From Clostridium_AD sp937920395 (GTDB taxonomy: Bacteria; Bacillota; Clostridia; Clostridiales; Clostridiaceae), in NCBI GenBank assembly GCA_052274345.1, contig DAVZGP010000009.1:18551-82550 (forward strand): 64,000 nt of DNA, written 5' to 3'. The position numbers and the translations under genes were made by a program. Shown here piece by piece: positions 51,728 to 61,019 of the stretch. Below the pieces are notes generated by a model. That model saw only the letters and a list, made by a program, of their open reading frames with translations. It made no database searches and had not been told where the DNA came from. Positions within the stretch are counted from its first letter, which is position 1. Every line of letters starts with the position of its first letter.

Positions 51728-52849
51728 ATGGCAAATAAAGATTATTATGAAACACTTGGCGTAGGTAAAGATGCCAGTGAAGAAGATATCAAGAAAGCTT
51801 TTAAAAAGGGTGCGTTAAAGTACCATCCAGATAGAAATCCAGATAATAAAGAAGCTGAAGAAAAATTCAAAGAATTGAATGAGGCATACCAAGTTTTGTC
51901 AAATAGTGATAAAAGGTCTAGGTATGATCAATATGGTACAGCTGATGCTAATGGAGCAGGATTTGATGGTGGCTCTGATTATTCAGGATTTGGTGGTTTT
52001 GGAGATATATTTGGTGATATATTTGGAGGCGGATTCTCGTCAAGAAATCAGAATGGTCCCAAAAAAGGTGCAGATTTAGAATATAATATAAATCTAACTT
52101 TTGAAGAGTCTGTATTTGGTGTAGAAAAAGATGTATCAATTACAAGAAATGAAAAATGTGGTGATTGTAGCGGTAGTGGTGCTAAAGCTGGTACAACGCC
52201 TAAGACTTGTGATAAATGTGGTGGAAATGGGCAGATAAAAGTTCAGAGGAATACTGCATTTGGAAGTTTTGCTAGCATGAGCACTTGTGATAAGTGTGGT
52301 GGTAGTGGTAAGATAATTTCTGAACCATGTAAAACTTGTCATGGTTCTGGAAAACAAAGAAAAAATAGAAAAATTAAGGTTAATATTCCAGGTGGAGTTG
52401 ATACCGGAAATGTTATGCCACTAAGAGGTCAAGGCGAACAAGGTGAAAAGGGTGGACCAGCAGGCGATTTATATATAAATATCAGAGTAGCTCCTCATAA
52501 AACTTTTAAGAGAAAAGGAATTGATATTCATATAGAATCACATATAAGCTTTGGGTATGCATCCATGGGTACTGAAATTAAAGTGCCAACGGTAGATGGG
52601 GATGTTAAATACAAAGTTCCTGGTGGAACACAATCTGGTACTGTCTTTAGACTTAAGGGTAAGGGAATACCTAGAGTAAACGGACATGGAAGAGGAGATC
52701 AATACGTAAAGGTTATTGTTGATATTCCAAAATCTTTGAATGATAAACAAAAGGAAGCTCTTAAACTATTTATGCAAGCTAGTGGTGAAAGTGTAGAAAT
52801 TTTTGAAGAAAACAAAAAATCTTTTGTAGATAAAATACTAGGTAAATAA
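51728..52849 (+). CDS. dnaJ: Chaperone DnaJ (Hsp40)
   Basis: Co-chaperone of DnaK. The J domain at residues 1-70 has HPDRN; a Gly/Phe region follows (DYSGFGGFGDIFGDIFGGGF), then four zinc repeats CGDCSGSGAK, CDKCGGNGQ, CDKCGGSGK and CKTCHGSGK, and the C-terminal substrate domains. 373 residues. AGGTGGTGAAGAG lies before the ATG with a longish spacing. Fourth gene of the heat-shock cluster. Confidence 0.97.
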   Translation: MANKDYYETLGVGKDASEEDIKKAFKKGALKYHPDRNPDNKEAEEKFKELNEAYQVLSNSDKRSRYDQYGTADANGAGFDGGSDYSGFGGFGDIFGDIFGGGFSSRNQNGPKKGADLEYNINLTFEESVFGVEKDVSITRNEKCGDCSGSGAKAGTTPKTCDKCGGNGQIKVQRNTAFGSFASMSTCDKCGGSGKIISEPCKTCHGSGKQRKNRKIKVNIPGGVDTGNVMPLRGQGEQGEKGGPAGDLYINIRVAPHKTFKRKGIDIHIESHISFGYASMGTEIKVPTVDGDVKYKVPGGTQSGTVFRLKGKGIPRVNGHGRGDQYVKVIVDIPKSLNDKQKEALKLFMQASGESVEIFEENKKSFVDKILGK

Positions 52850-52855
52850 TAATGA

Positions 52856-52890
52856 AAAACTTCGTTTTGTGAAACGGGGTTTTTTATTTT
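52856..52890 (+). terminator. Terminator after dnaJ
   Basis: AAAACTTCGTTT / AAACGGGGTTTT stem with two G-U pairs, then TTTTATTTT. Confidence 0.75.
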
Positions 52891-52907
52891 AAATAAGGAG
52901 AATATAA

Positions 52908-53843
52908 ATGGATAAAGATTGGATTGAGATAACTATAATAACAAGTAGTGAGGCGGTTGAAGCGGTTTCTGCAATGCTATATAATACTGGAGTTGAGGGG
53001 GTATCTATTTTGGATCCATTAGATTTGATTTATAGAAGGGATCATACTACGGATTGGGACTATTTTGATGAGAGCATTATTGATACAAAGAGTGGTGTTG
53101 TTATTAAGGGATACTATAAAAAAGATCAGCATTTTAATGAACATTTAGAAGAAATTAAAATAGGAGTAAATAATTTACCTAGCTTTGGACTAGATAAAGG
53201 AGCAGGGTCTGTTACTGCGCAGAAGGTAAATGAGGAGGATTGGGAAAATAACTGGAAGAAGTATTATAAACCATTAAAGGTTGGAGAAAAGATAGTCATA
53301 AAGCCTATATGGGAACAGTACAATGAAAATCCCGGTGAAATAATTGTTCAGCTAGATCCAGGTATGGCCTTCGGAACTGGTTCTCATGAGACTACCAGGA
53401 TGTGTATAAAGGCATTAGAAAGGTATGTAGACGATAGTTCAACTGTTTTTGATATAGGTACAGGGTCTGGAATATTAGCTATCACAGCAGCCAAGCTTGG
53501 GGCTAAGAAAACTGTAGGAGTTGATTTAGATCCAGTTGCTGTAGACTCTGCAAAGCAGAATGTTTCATATAATGATATAGATAACATTGAGATATTGTAC
53601 GGAGACCTACTTGAGGTTGTTAAAGGAAAGGCTAATATAGTTATTGCTAATATAATGGCTGATATAATCATATTCCTAACAGATCAAGTTAAAGAAATTA
53701 TAACTAAGGGTGGATATTTTATATCTTCAGGAATAATTTTATGTAAAAAAGACGAAGTAATAAATAATCTAATAAAGTGTGGATTCACAATTGAGGAGAT
53801 AAATGTAGAGGGAGAATGGGTTTGTATAGTTGCAAAATTATAG
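52908..53843 (+). CDS. prmA: Ribosomal protein L11 methyltransferase
   Basis: Trimethylates L11. N-terminal recognition domain (residues ~1-100), then a Rossmann methyltransferase domain with VFDIGTGSGILAITAAKLGA (SAM motif I), VGVDLDPVAVDSA and IVIANIMADII (catalytic motif IV). The block QLDPGMAFGTGSHETTRM is diagnostic. 311 residues. AAGGAGAATATAA precedes the ATG. The prmA-rsmE pair after dnaJ is standard in Firmicutes. Confidence 0.96.
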   Translation: MDKDWIEITIITSSEAVEAVSAMLYNTGVEGVSILDPLDLIYRRDHTTDWDYFDESIIDTKSGVVIKGYYKKDQHFNEHLEEIKIGVNNLPSFGLDKGAGSVTAQKVNEEDWENNWKKYYKPLKVGEKIVIKPIWEQYNENPGEIIVQLDPGMAFGTGSHETTRMCIKALERYVDDSSTVFDIGTGSGILAITAAKLGAKKTVGVDLDPVAVDSAKQNVSYNDIDNIEILYGDLLEVVKGKANIVIANIMADIIIFLTDQVKEIITKGGYFISSGIILCKKDEVINNLIKCGFTIEEINVEGEWVCIVAKL

Positions 53844-53872
53844 TAAATGTATAAGTTAGGGGAGAATAAATA

Positions 53873-54649
53873 ATGCATAAATTTTTTGTACCCAAAAGTA
53901 ATATAAATGATAATAAAGCTATTATAGAAGGCGAAGATGTAAAACATATATATAAGGTATTAAGGCTTCAGGTTGGTGAAAATGTAAGTGTTAATAATTG
54001 TGAGGGCGTTGAATACATAGGTGAAATAACTTCTATAGACAAAAAACTTGTAAATATAAATCTTCTTAAAGAAAATCCTATAAATAACGAAAGTCCTGTT
54101 GAGGTATACTTATTTCAAGGTATGCCTAAATCTACAAAAATGGATTTAATAGTTCAAAAGAATACTGAACTAGGAGTTAAAGCAATAACCCCTATAATTA
54201 CACATAGGGTAGAAATTAAAACTGAGATAATGGAATTTAAAAAAGATAAGGAACTTGATAAAAAGATAGTTAGATGGAATAGGATAGCTCTTGAAGCTTC
54301 TAAGCAAAGTAAAAGAAGTTTAATACCGATAATTAATGCACCTATAGATTTTGATAATTTACTTATCGAATTAAAAGCTATGGATTTAGTGGTAGTACCC
54401 TATGAAAATGAAGAGGGTTATGGAATGAGAAAATTAGTCAAAGATATAGATAAAGAAAACATTAATAAAGTTGCAATTATTATAGGACCTGAGGGTGGAT
54501 TTGAGGAATATGAAATATTAAAACTTAAAGAGATAGGAGCAAAAATCATAACTTTAGGACCTCGAATACTTAGAACAGAAACAGCAGGATTCACATGCTT
54601 AAGTTTAATAATGTATGAGCTATCTGACCTTGGTGGAAGTTTAAAATAA
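53873..54649 (+). CDS. rsmE: 16S rRNA m3U1498 methyltransferase
   Basis: SPOUT-class enzyme that methylates U1498 of 16S rRNA. N-terminal PUA-like domain (KHIYKVLRLQVGENVSV), then the knot fold with KMDLIVQKNTELGV, IIGPEGGFEEYE and the SAM loop LGPRILRTETAG. 258 residues, standard. GGGGAG lies 8 bases before the ATG. Behind prmA, as usual. Confidence 0.96.
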   Translation: MHKFFVPKSNINDNKAIIEGEDVKHIYKVLRLQVGENVSVNNCEGVEYIGEITSIDKKLVNINLLKENPINNESPVEVYLFQGMPKSTKMDLIVQKNTELGVKAITPIITHRVEIKTEIMEFKKDKELDKKIVRWNRIALEASKQSKRSLIPIINAPIDFDNLLIELKAMDLVVVPYENEEGYGMRKLVKDIDKENINKVAIIIGPEGGFEEYEILKLKEIGAKIITLGPRILRTETAGFTCLSLIMYELSDLGGSLK

Positions 54650-54729
54650 ACATTCTAATTAATTTATTTAAAAGGAAAATTAACTTTTATGTTGAATAGT
54701 ATAGTATAGGATGAATTGGAGGTGATAAT

Positions 54730-55095
54730 GTGGAAAAGGGTTGTGTGGAAAAGGTCGATTGTCTTTTTTGTAAAATCATAAAAAAACAAATTCCATCAGA
54801 AATGTTATATGAAGATGACAAAGTTATAGTTATTAAAGACATAAGTCCTCAGGCACCAGTACATGTTATAATTATTCCAAAACAGCATATTGATAATTTA
54901 AATTGCTTAAAGGAAGATCAGTCAGAAATAATAGGGCATATATTTATGGTTGCAACTAAGGTTGTACAGACTTTAGGAATTGCAAATACTGGATATAGGA
55001 TTGTTTCTAATTGTGGTGAGCAAGGGGGTCAAACAGTTCAACATATACATTTTCATTTGCTCGGTGGAAGATTGCTTGAGTGGCCACCTGGTTAA
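54730..55095 (+). CDS. HIT-family nucleotide hydrolase (HinT type)
   Basis: Hydrolyses purine nucleoside phosphoramidates or AMP-lysine. DCLFCKIIKKQIPS near the N-terminus, HVIIIPKQHIDNL, and the histidine triad QHIHFHLLGG. 121 residues. I use GTG 54730, with GGAGGTG ~5 bases upstream; a nearby ATG at 54728 is out of frame. It follows the rsmE gene after 80 bases and precedes rpsU, as in many clostridia. Confidence 0.94.
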   Translation: MEKGCVEKVDCLFCKIIKKQIPSEMLYEDDKVIVIKDISPQAPVHVIIIPKQHIDNLNCLKEDQSEIIGHIFMVATKVVQTLGIANTGYRIVSNCGEQGGQTVQHIHFHLLGGRLLEWPPG

Positions 55096-55177
55096 TTTAT
55101 AATAATTTAATAAATTGAATTTTTGATAATGTTTTATAAAAAAGCATTATATATATAACAAAACAGCAATGAAAATG

Positions 55178-55207
55178 TTGACATTATGTAAAGCAGTGTT
55201 GTATAAT
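55178..55207 (+). promoter_or_regulatory. Sigma-A promoter of rpsU
   Basis: A perfect TTGACA (55178-55183), 18-base spacer and perfect TATAAT (55202-55207), 70 bases before rpsU. Confidence 0.8.
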
Positions 55208-55276
55208 AAAAAATGTACTATTTAGGCCCCGCATTAGCTGCTTTTAAATTGAATTGAGCTAGCGGAGGGAGGGATA

Positions 55277-55456
55277 ATGATGTCAGAAATTAAAGTTGGA
55301 ACAGACGAGACAATTGAGAATGCTTTAAGAAGGTTTAAGAAAAAGTGTGCAAGAAGTGGAGTGCTCGGAGAAGTAAGAAAAAGAGAGCACTACGAAAAAC
55401 CAAGCGTTAAAAAGAAATTGAAATCAGAAGCTGCAAGAAAAAGAAAATTTAAATAG
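55277..55456 (+). CDS. rpsU: 30S ribosomal protein S21
   Basis: A 59-residue basic protein, starting with two ATG codons then SEIKVGTDETIENALRRFKKK, followed by CARSGVLGEVRKREHYEKPSVKKK and a Lys/Arg tail: the complete S21 family pattern. It binds near the 3' end of 16S rRNA and helps mRNA binding. GGAGGGAGGGATA gives a strong ribosome site; the second ATG (55280) is equally possible. Confidence 0.97.
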   Translation: MMSEIKVGTDETIENALRRFKKKCARSGVLGEVRKREHYEKPSVKKKLKSEAARKRKFK

Positions 55457-55798
55457 ATTTTTTAAATTGAGAAAGACAAGATTTGTTTTATAATGTAAAA
55501 GAGTCTTGTTATAATACCTTCCTCAGCAGTAACTAAATCATAAATTTAGAGCTATTCAAAAAAAAGCAGTGGTGGTATTGGGATATAATGGTATGAAAAT
55601 GTAAAGAAAAGTTATGTTTATCTCATTACCTTAAGTTAAAGGTGAATTAGATGGTAAACTTGATTGCAAAATAATATTTTAATAAATAAAAGATTCAGCA
55701 TTTGCTGGGTCTTTTTTTTATTTTAAAAAATTATAAATGGTTATTAATTAGACACTTTTTTCATAAATTTAATATGAAGTATTTTGTGAGGTGAGTGT
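55457..55798. other. 342-base non-coding region after rpsU
   Basis: No frame of useful length. A weak ACAAGATT / AGTCTTGT hairpin lies near the left end and a clear terminator near the right end. In related genomes I would expect yqeY here; no trace of it was recognised. The middle is unexplained and may be transcribed. Confidence 0.5.
55689..55719 (+). terminator. Terminator before yqfC
   Basis: AAAGATTCAGCA-TT-TGCTGGGTCTTT stem with two G-U pairs, then a T-run. Confidence 0.85.
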
Positions 55799-56083
55799 AT
55801 GAGTAATAAATTTTATAAAACAAGAGAAATGATTGCGAGTAAGTTAGATTTGCCAAAAGATATACTGTTGGATTTACCCAAAATCACTATTTTGTCAAAT
55901 AATGAAATAAACATAGAAAATCATAAGGGAATAGTAGTATTTGAAGAAGAAGAAATAAAAATAAATTCCAATGTGGGCCCAATTTCGATATATGGTAAAA
56001 ATTTTAAAATATTATTTATAGGAGGAAACACAATAACTTTAAGTGGTAATTTTAAATCAGTTGTGTATGAAAGTCATGAATAA
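55799..56083 (+). CDS. yqfC: Sporulation protein YqfC
   Basis: 94 residues, a YabP/YqfC-family protein made in the mother cell during sporulation in Bacillus. Pattern KLDLPKDILLDLPKITILSNNEINIENHKGIVVFEEEEI is typical. No membrane segment. GTGAGGTGAGTGT precedes the ATG. It overlaps the start of yqfD, its invariant partner. Confidence 0.92.
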   Translation: MSNKFYKTREMIASKLDLPKDILLDLPKITILSNNEINIENHKGIVVFEEEEIKINSNVGPISIYGKNFKILFIGGNTITLSGNFKSVVYESHE

Positions 56084-57257
56084 TTTTAAAAAATATAAAA
56101 AAGGTAATGTCACAATGGAAATTCAATCATTAATTCCAGAAAAATTTATAAATTTATTATGGAAAAATGATGTTGTAGTAAAAAACATACGAAAAATTAA
56201 TATAACAACGGTGATTTTAGAAGTAAAACTAAGTGATTATGGTGAAATTAGTAAAGTGGCAAAACGAACAGGTACTAGAGTAAAAATTATTGGAAGAAGT
56301 GGAATGTCATTTTTTTTAATAAAATTAAAGAGTCGATCCGCTCTCTTAATTGGAATGATTTTATTTGGCAGTATAATATATTATCTATCTACGTTTGTAT
56401 GGAATATAGAAATTAGTACAGAAAACTACATAAGTCCATATGAACTCAGAAATCAAATTAAAGGATTTGGTGTAATACCGGGAATGAGGAAAAAAAACGT
56501 AGATGTGTATGAAATTGAAAGCAAAATTCTAAGAAGTAATGATGAAATAATGTGGGTAAAGGCAAGAATTGACGGTGTTAAATTAAAAGTAGATGTGATA
56601 GAAAGGCAGTCTCCACCTATCATAGTTAGCAATAAAAACCCTTGTAATTTAATAGCGAGTAAAGATGGTGTAGTGGCTAGAGTATACACGACGGATGGCA
56701 CATCCATTGTGAAAGATGGGGACTCAGTGCAAAAGGGTGATATATTAGTTAATGGTGAGCAAGGCAAAGAAGGTAGTGTTTACCCTGTACATGCAAAAGG
56801 TGAAGTTATAGCAAGAACTTTTTATGAACAGATTAAAGAAGCGCCAATAAGCAAAGTAACAAGGGTAAGAACAGGGAACATTTTTAGTAATTTTTACATT
56901 AAATTAGGAAATAAAAAAGTTTATCTCAAAAATAGCTTAAATCCCTATAAGACTTATGATAAAATAGAAAATAACAATAAGTTTGTCTGCAAAGAAACAT
57001 ATTACGAAGTTAAAGTGAAAAATATACCTACGGATGTTACTAAAACACAAGATGAAATATATTTTAACATTTTAAGAAAGTTAGATAAAAGTGTAAAGAT
57101 CATTAATAAAATAGAAAGTGTAAAAAAAGAAAATAATAAATATTCTATAAGAGTATTGGTCCTTGCTGAAGAAAATATTGCGCAGGAGGCAAATATAGTA
57201 CCCGAAAAAAATAGTGAATCACAAAAAAATAGTAAAACCAAAAAGATAGCACAATAA
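56076..57257 (+). CDS. yqfD: Sporulation protein YqfD
   Basis: A sporulation protein with an N-terminal cytoplasmic domain, one membrane segment (~residues 78-98) and a large outer domain (NLIASKDGVVARVYTTDGTSIVKDGDSVQKGDILV, which resembles a lipoyl/hammerhead fold). A polar Lys/Ser/Asn tail ends it. 393 residues from ATG 56076 fits the family. ATG 56067 is also possible; ATG 56115 would cut the conserved N-terminus. It overlaps yqfC by 8 bases. phoH, expected next, is absent. Confidence 0.92.
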   Translation: MNNFKKYKKGNVTMEIQSLIPEKFINLLWKNDVVVKNIRKINITTVILEVKLSDYGEISKVAKRTGTRVKIIGRSGMSFFLIKLKSRSALLIGMILFGSIIYYLSTFVWNIEISTENYISPYELRNQIKGFGVIPGMRKKNVDVYEIESKILRSNDEIMWVKARIDGVKLKVDVIERQSPPIIVSNKNPCNLIASKDGVVARVYTTDGTSIVKDGDSVQKGDILVNGEQGKEGSVYPVHAKGEVIARTFYEQIKEAPISKVTRVRTGNIFSNFYIKLGNKKVYLKNSLNPYKTYDKIENNNKFVCKETYYEVKVKNIPTDVTKTQDEIYFNILRKLDKSVKIINKIESVKKENNKYSIRVLVLAEENIAQEANIVPEKNSESQKNSKTKKIAQ

Positions 57258-57304
57258 AGATTAATAGATTCTTAATTTACTTGAGTAAAAAAGGTGGTAT
57301 AGGT

Positions 57305-59446
57305 ATGAGAAAGATCAGGGAGCTTATAAACTTAAAGAAAACAAAGCCATATGTAATTTTTATAGTTACGACGATTATAATGTATTCAATTTTAGTAACA
57401 GCTTTAGTTCCTAAAAAGTACACTTTAAATGTTGGAGATATTGCCAAGGGAGATATAAAAGCTCCAAGAGAAGTTGAAAATGAACTTGCCACAAAAAGTG
57501 ATATAAATAAGGCTATAAAAAATGTAGGGGAAAAAACAATAAAAGTTCCTGTTAATGAGAAGTCTATGGAAAATATATCTAAGCTATTTTCTACAGTAAG
57601 TAAATTAAATGTTGCCGATGTTAATAAATCAGATGTTGTTAACAATGAAGATGCAGCTACGAAACTAGTCTTAGAAAAGGAGAAAATAGAACTATTAAAA
57701 AAAAGCAGTCCAGTTTCCAATTTTACTTATGAAAACTATCAGTTTTTAATAAATTTAGATATTAAACAAGCTGATGAATTAGAAAAATTCATCAAAAAAA
57801 CAATCACGACACTTTATGATATAACTACAATTAATGAAAATAAGCCTGAAGAAATTGTTATGGCTAAAGGGATGATTGCAACAACGTTTATAAACTCAAA
57901 TTTTCCTAAGAATATAAGAGAAATAGGAATAGCGATTGCAAATGTAGAAGTTCGTCCTAATACAATATATGATAAGGCAAGTACAGATATAGCCATTAAA
58001 GAAGCCGAAAAGAATGTTAAACCGATTATTGTTAAGAAGGATCAAATTATTGTAAAAGAGGGTGAACCAATAACTGCGGAGCAGATGTCACTACTCGAAT
58101 CATTGGGACTCCTAGATAATGCTAATAATTTCAATTCGTCATTATATTTAAGTTTAGCAGCACTTGTTTGTTTCGTAATTCTGATTCAATGGTTCTATTT
58201 ATACAAGTACCATCAGTCAATTTATTATGATACAAAAAAATTAATTATGATTAATATTCTTAGCATAATTTCAATACTGCTAGCAAGAGTTCTAGGCATA
58301 ATATCTATATTTGTAATTCCACTAGCTTGCGTTCCTATGCTTATGGCCATTTTAATAAGTGATGAAGTAGCTATAGCATTAAGTATTCTTAATTGTATTC
58401 TAATTAGTGTTGCAGTTAATTTTAATTTTGAAGTTACAATACTCGCCGTACTAAACTCTATTGCAGGTGTTATTATGCTTAAAAAAATGCAACAAAGAAA
58501 TGATATATTATATTCATCCTTATATATTGCAATGGTGAACTTGGTTATGTATCTATCTATGGGATTTTTGCTTAGTAATAGTATAATGGATGTATTAAAG
58601 AAAGCAGGACTGGTTTATATAGCAAGTTTAGTAGCTGGAACACTTACTATAGGATTTTTACCATTTTTCGAAAGCTTTTTTGATATTGTAACTACAGTAA
58701 AACTTTTGGAGCTGTCAAATCCGAACCACCCTTTATTAAAGAGGCTACTTTTAGAAGCACCAGGTAGTTATCATCATTCTGTACTTGTAGCTAATTTAGC
58801 AGAGGTTGCCGCGGAATCAGTTGGAGCAAATCCAGTTCTAGCAAGGGCCTGCGCATACTACCATGATATTGGCAAGATAAAGAGACCTTATTTCTTTAAA
58901 GAAAACCAATTAGGAAATGATAATCCACATGATAAAATAACTCCAAATTTGAGTACACTTATAATTATTTCTCACGTGAAAGACGGACTTGAGCTTGCAA
59001 AAGAATATAAAATACCTAAGGTTATTCAAGACGTGATAGTGCAACATCATGGCACAACTTTAGTTAAGTATTTTTATATAACTATGAAAAATGCTAGTGA
59101 AAATCCAGATGAAATTAGAGAAGAAGATTTTAGGTATAAGGGACCTAATCCGGAGAGTAAAGAAGCAGCAATTATAATGCTTGCAGATGCAGTTGAAGCA
59201 GCTGTAAGATCAATTGCAAATCCTACTAAAGGTAAAATAGAGGAAATGGTCAATAATTTGATAAAAGATAGGCTTAATGATGGACAATTAGATAATTGCG
59301 ATTTAACTTTAAAAGATTTAGAAAAGATAAGAAAATCTTTTTTAAAAGTGCTTACAGGGATATACCATGAGAGAATAGAATATCCACTAGATAAATGGGA
59401 AAATGATAAGTCTATTGAGAATAAGGAGCAAATTAAAATAAACTAG
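57305..59446 (+). CDS. 7TM receptor with HD phosphohydrolase domain (YqfF/PgpH type)
   Basis: Probable cyclic-di-AMP phosphodiesterase by homology to PgpH. One N-terminal membrane segment, a ~240-residue extracellular domain (MAKGMIATTFINSNFP, IIVKEGEPITAEQM), seven membrane segments (~285-460) and a cytoplasmic HD domain: SYHHSVLVANLAEVAAE, YYHDIGKIKRPYFFKE, HVKDGLELA and QHHGTTLVKYFY. 713 residues from ATG 57305, which has AAGGTGGT upstream. It lies between yqfD and ybeY, as usual apart from the missing phoH. Confidence 0.92.
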   Translation: MRKIRELINLKKTKPYVIFIVTTIIMYSILVTALVPKKYTLNVGDIAKGDIKAPREVENELATKSDINKAIKNVGEKTIKVPVNEKSMENISKLFSTVSKLNVADVNKSDVVNNEDAATKLVLEKEKIELLKKSSPVSNFTYENYQFLINLDIKQADELEKFIKKTITTLYDITTINENKPEEIVMAKGMIATTFINSNFPKNIREIGIAIANVEVRPNTIYDKASTDIAIKEAEKNVKPIIVKKDQIIVKEGEPITAEQMSLLESLGLLDNANNFNSSLYLSLAALVCFVILIQWFYLYKYHQSIYYDTKKLIMINILSIISILLARVLGIISIFVIPLACVPMLMAILISDEVAIALSILNCILISVAVNFNFEVTILAVLNSIAGVIMLKKMQQRNDILYSSLYIAMVNLVMYLSMGFLLSNSIMDVLKKAGLVYIASLVAGTLTIGFLPFFESFFDIVTTVKLLELSNPNHPLLKRLLLEAPGSYHHSVLVANLAEVAAESVGANPVLARACAYYHDIGKIKRPYFFKENQLGNDNPHDKITPNLSTLIIISHVKDGLELAKEYKIPKVIQDVIVQHHGTTLVKYFYITMKNASENPDEIREEDFRYKGPNPESKEAAIIMLADAVEAAVRSIANPTKGKIEEMVNNLIKDRLNDGQLDNCDLTLKDLEKIRKSFLKVLTGIYHERIEYPLDKWENDKSIENKEQIKIN

Positions 59447-59504
59447 AATAATAAAATGATTAGGTATCTCTAAAAAAAGAACAAGTTAAGGAGTGAAAAA
59501 AAGT

Positions 59505-60005
59505 ATGATTTTAATTGACAATAGGCAAAATAAAATTGAAGTTACAAAGGAACTTGAAACTGTAATAAAGGATGTTATTGAGTATACACTAAAAGAGGAA
59601 AAACTTCTTATAGATAACGAGGTTAGTGTTATATTTATAGATAATGAAGAAATTAAAGAAATAAATAAAAAGTATCGTGGAATAGATAAAATTACGGATG
59701 TGTTATCTTTCCCAATGTTAAATTATCCAGAAAACAAGGTTTTTAAAGAAGTGTATATAAATCATAAATTTGACGAGAGTGATTTATATGATGAAAAATT
59801 AGTAATTGGTGACGTAGCGTTGTCACTTGAAAAATCAAAAGAGCAAAGTGAGGAATTCGGGCATTCCTTCATTCGTGAATGTGCTTATCTTACAGTACAC
59901 TCAATTTTGCATTTACTTGGATATGACCATATGGAGGAAAATCAAAAAAACATTATGAGAAAAAGAGAAGAAGAAATATTAAACAATTTTAGTTTAGCAA
60001 GATAA
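59505..60005 (+). CDS. ybeY: Endoribonuclease YbeY
   Basis: Takes part in 16S rRNA 3' maturation and rRNA quality control. The zinc motif HSILHLLGYDH near the C-terminus (three His) and the conserved KITDVLSFPM and IGDVALSLEKSK are present. 166 residues from ATG 59505; AAGGAG is 11 bases away, and a GTG at 59493 overlaps that site. Standard position between yqfF and the kinase gene. Confidence 0.94.
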   Translation: MILIDNRQNKIEVTKELETVIKDVIEYTLKEEKLLIDNEVSVIFIDNEEIKEINKKYRGIDKITDVLSFPMLNYPENKVFKEVYINHKFDESDLYDEKLVIGDVALSLEKSKEQSEEFGHSFIRECAYLTVHSILHLLGYDHMEENQKNIMRKREEEILNNFSLAR

Positions 60006-60066
60006 AATACAGTAGGGTTATTCTTATGTGCCTTACCTGCGAGAAAATTTTTAAAGGTGGTCAAGT

Positions 60067-60765
60067 ATGAAGGTGAAAAAATTAGTTGATAGTTTTAATT
60101 ATGCGATTGAAGGAATTATATACTCGATTCGTACACAAAGAAATATGAAGATACATATGGTAACTACTATATTAGTACTTACTGCTACGTTTTTTTTTGA
60201 TCTTTCAAAAATAGAACTTTTAATTATTACTATAACCATAACACTAGTGATAGTGGCTGAAATGATAAACACTGCAGTAGAATGTGCGATAGATGCCACA
60301 ACAAATTTCTATCATCCACTAGCTAAAATTGCTAAAAATGTGGCGGCTGGAGCAGTACTTGTAACTGCTATAAATTCAGTCCTAGTTGGATATATAATAT
60401 TTTGGGATAGAGTCACTCCGTTTAATAAGACGGTGATGCTAAAAATTAAAAGATCTGACCCTCACATGATTTTTTTTATACTTGTCATAGTTTGTATTGC
60501 AACTGTTGTAGTTAAAGCCATTTATGGAGAAGGAACTCCACTTAGAGGTGGTATGCCGAGTGGCCATAGTACTATAGCATTTTCTGTGGCAACAACTATA
60601 ACATTATTAACTAATGAACCTTTAATTATGGTGTTATCTTATTTTATAGCTCTAATTGTTGCACAAAGTAGGGTTGATTCAGAAATTCATTCTGTCTTAG
60701 AAGTCGTGTTTGGTGGTATTTTTGGTACATTATTAACATTGTTACTATTTAAAATTTTAGGATGA
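60067..60765 (+). CDS. Undecaprenol/diacylglycerol kinase fused to a PAP2 phosphatase domain
   Basis: The N-terminal ~120 residues are a DgkA-type membrane kinase (YAIEGIIYSIRTQRNMKIH and the catalytic block AEMINTAVECAID). The C-terminal ~90 residues are a PAP2 acid phosphatase with GGMPSGHSTIAFS and SRVDSEIHSVLEV, which hold the His/Asp pair of the family. Six to seven membrane segments in all. The two halves would run opposite reactions on the same lipid carrier (undecaprenol and its phosphate). 232 residues. AAAGGTGGTCAAGT precedes the ATG. Confidence 0.92.
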   Translation: MKVKKLVDSFNYAIEGIIYSIRTQRNMKIHMVTTILVLTATFFFDLSKIELLIITITITLVIVAEMINTAVECAIDATTNFYHPLAKIAKNVAAGAVLVTAINSVLVGYIIFWDRVTPFNKTVMLKIKRSDPHMIFFILVIVCIATVVVKAIYGEGTPLRGGMPSGHSTIAFSVATTITLLTNEPLIMVLSYFIALIVAQSRVDSEIHSVLEVVFGGIFGTLLTLLLFKILG

Positions 60766-60777
60766 TAACTTTATTTA

Positions 60778-60806
60778 TTGACAATGAAAAGTACTTTAAA
60801 TATAAA
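60778..60806 (+). promoter_or_regulatory. Probable era promoter
   Basis: TTGACA (60778-60783), 17-base spacer, TATAAA (60801-60806), giving a leader of ~210 bases before era. The rest of this gap is AT-rich with a short AAATACTAGTATTT palindrome. Confidence 0.6.
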
Positions 60807-61019
60807 TATAATAATATTGAAATACTAGTATTTAGTGATATAATTATTATACATGACTTTTAGGTTAGGAATATTAATATAATATTAATAAAAATGAAAA
60901 ATTATATGATTAAGCGAATTGGTAATATATTATAAGATTAGGTGTTTTTATAAAAGAAAATTTATTAAGGTAAGATAGAAACAAAAACTATTTACTTAAG
61001 ATAAAAAGAAGGAGGATAT

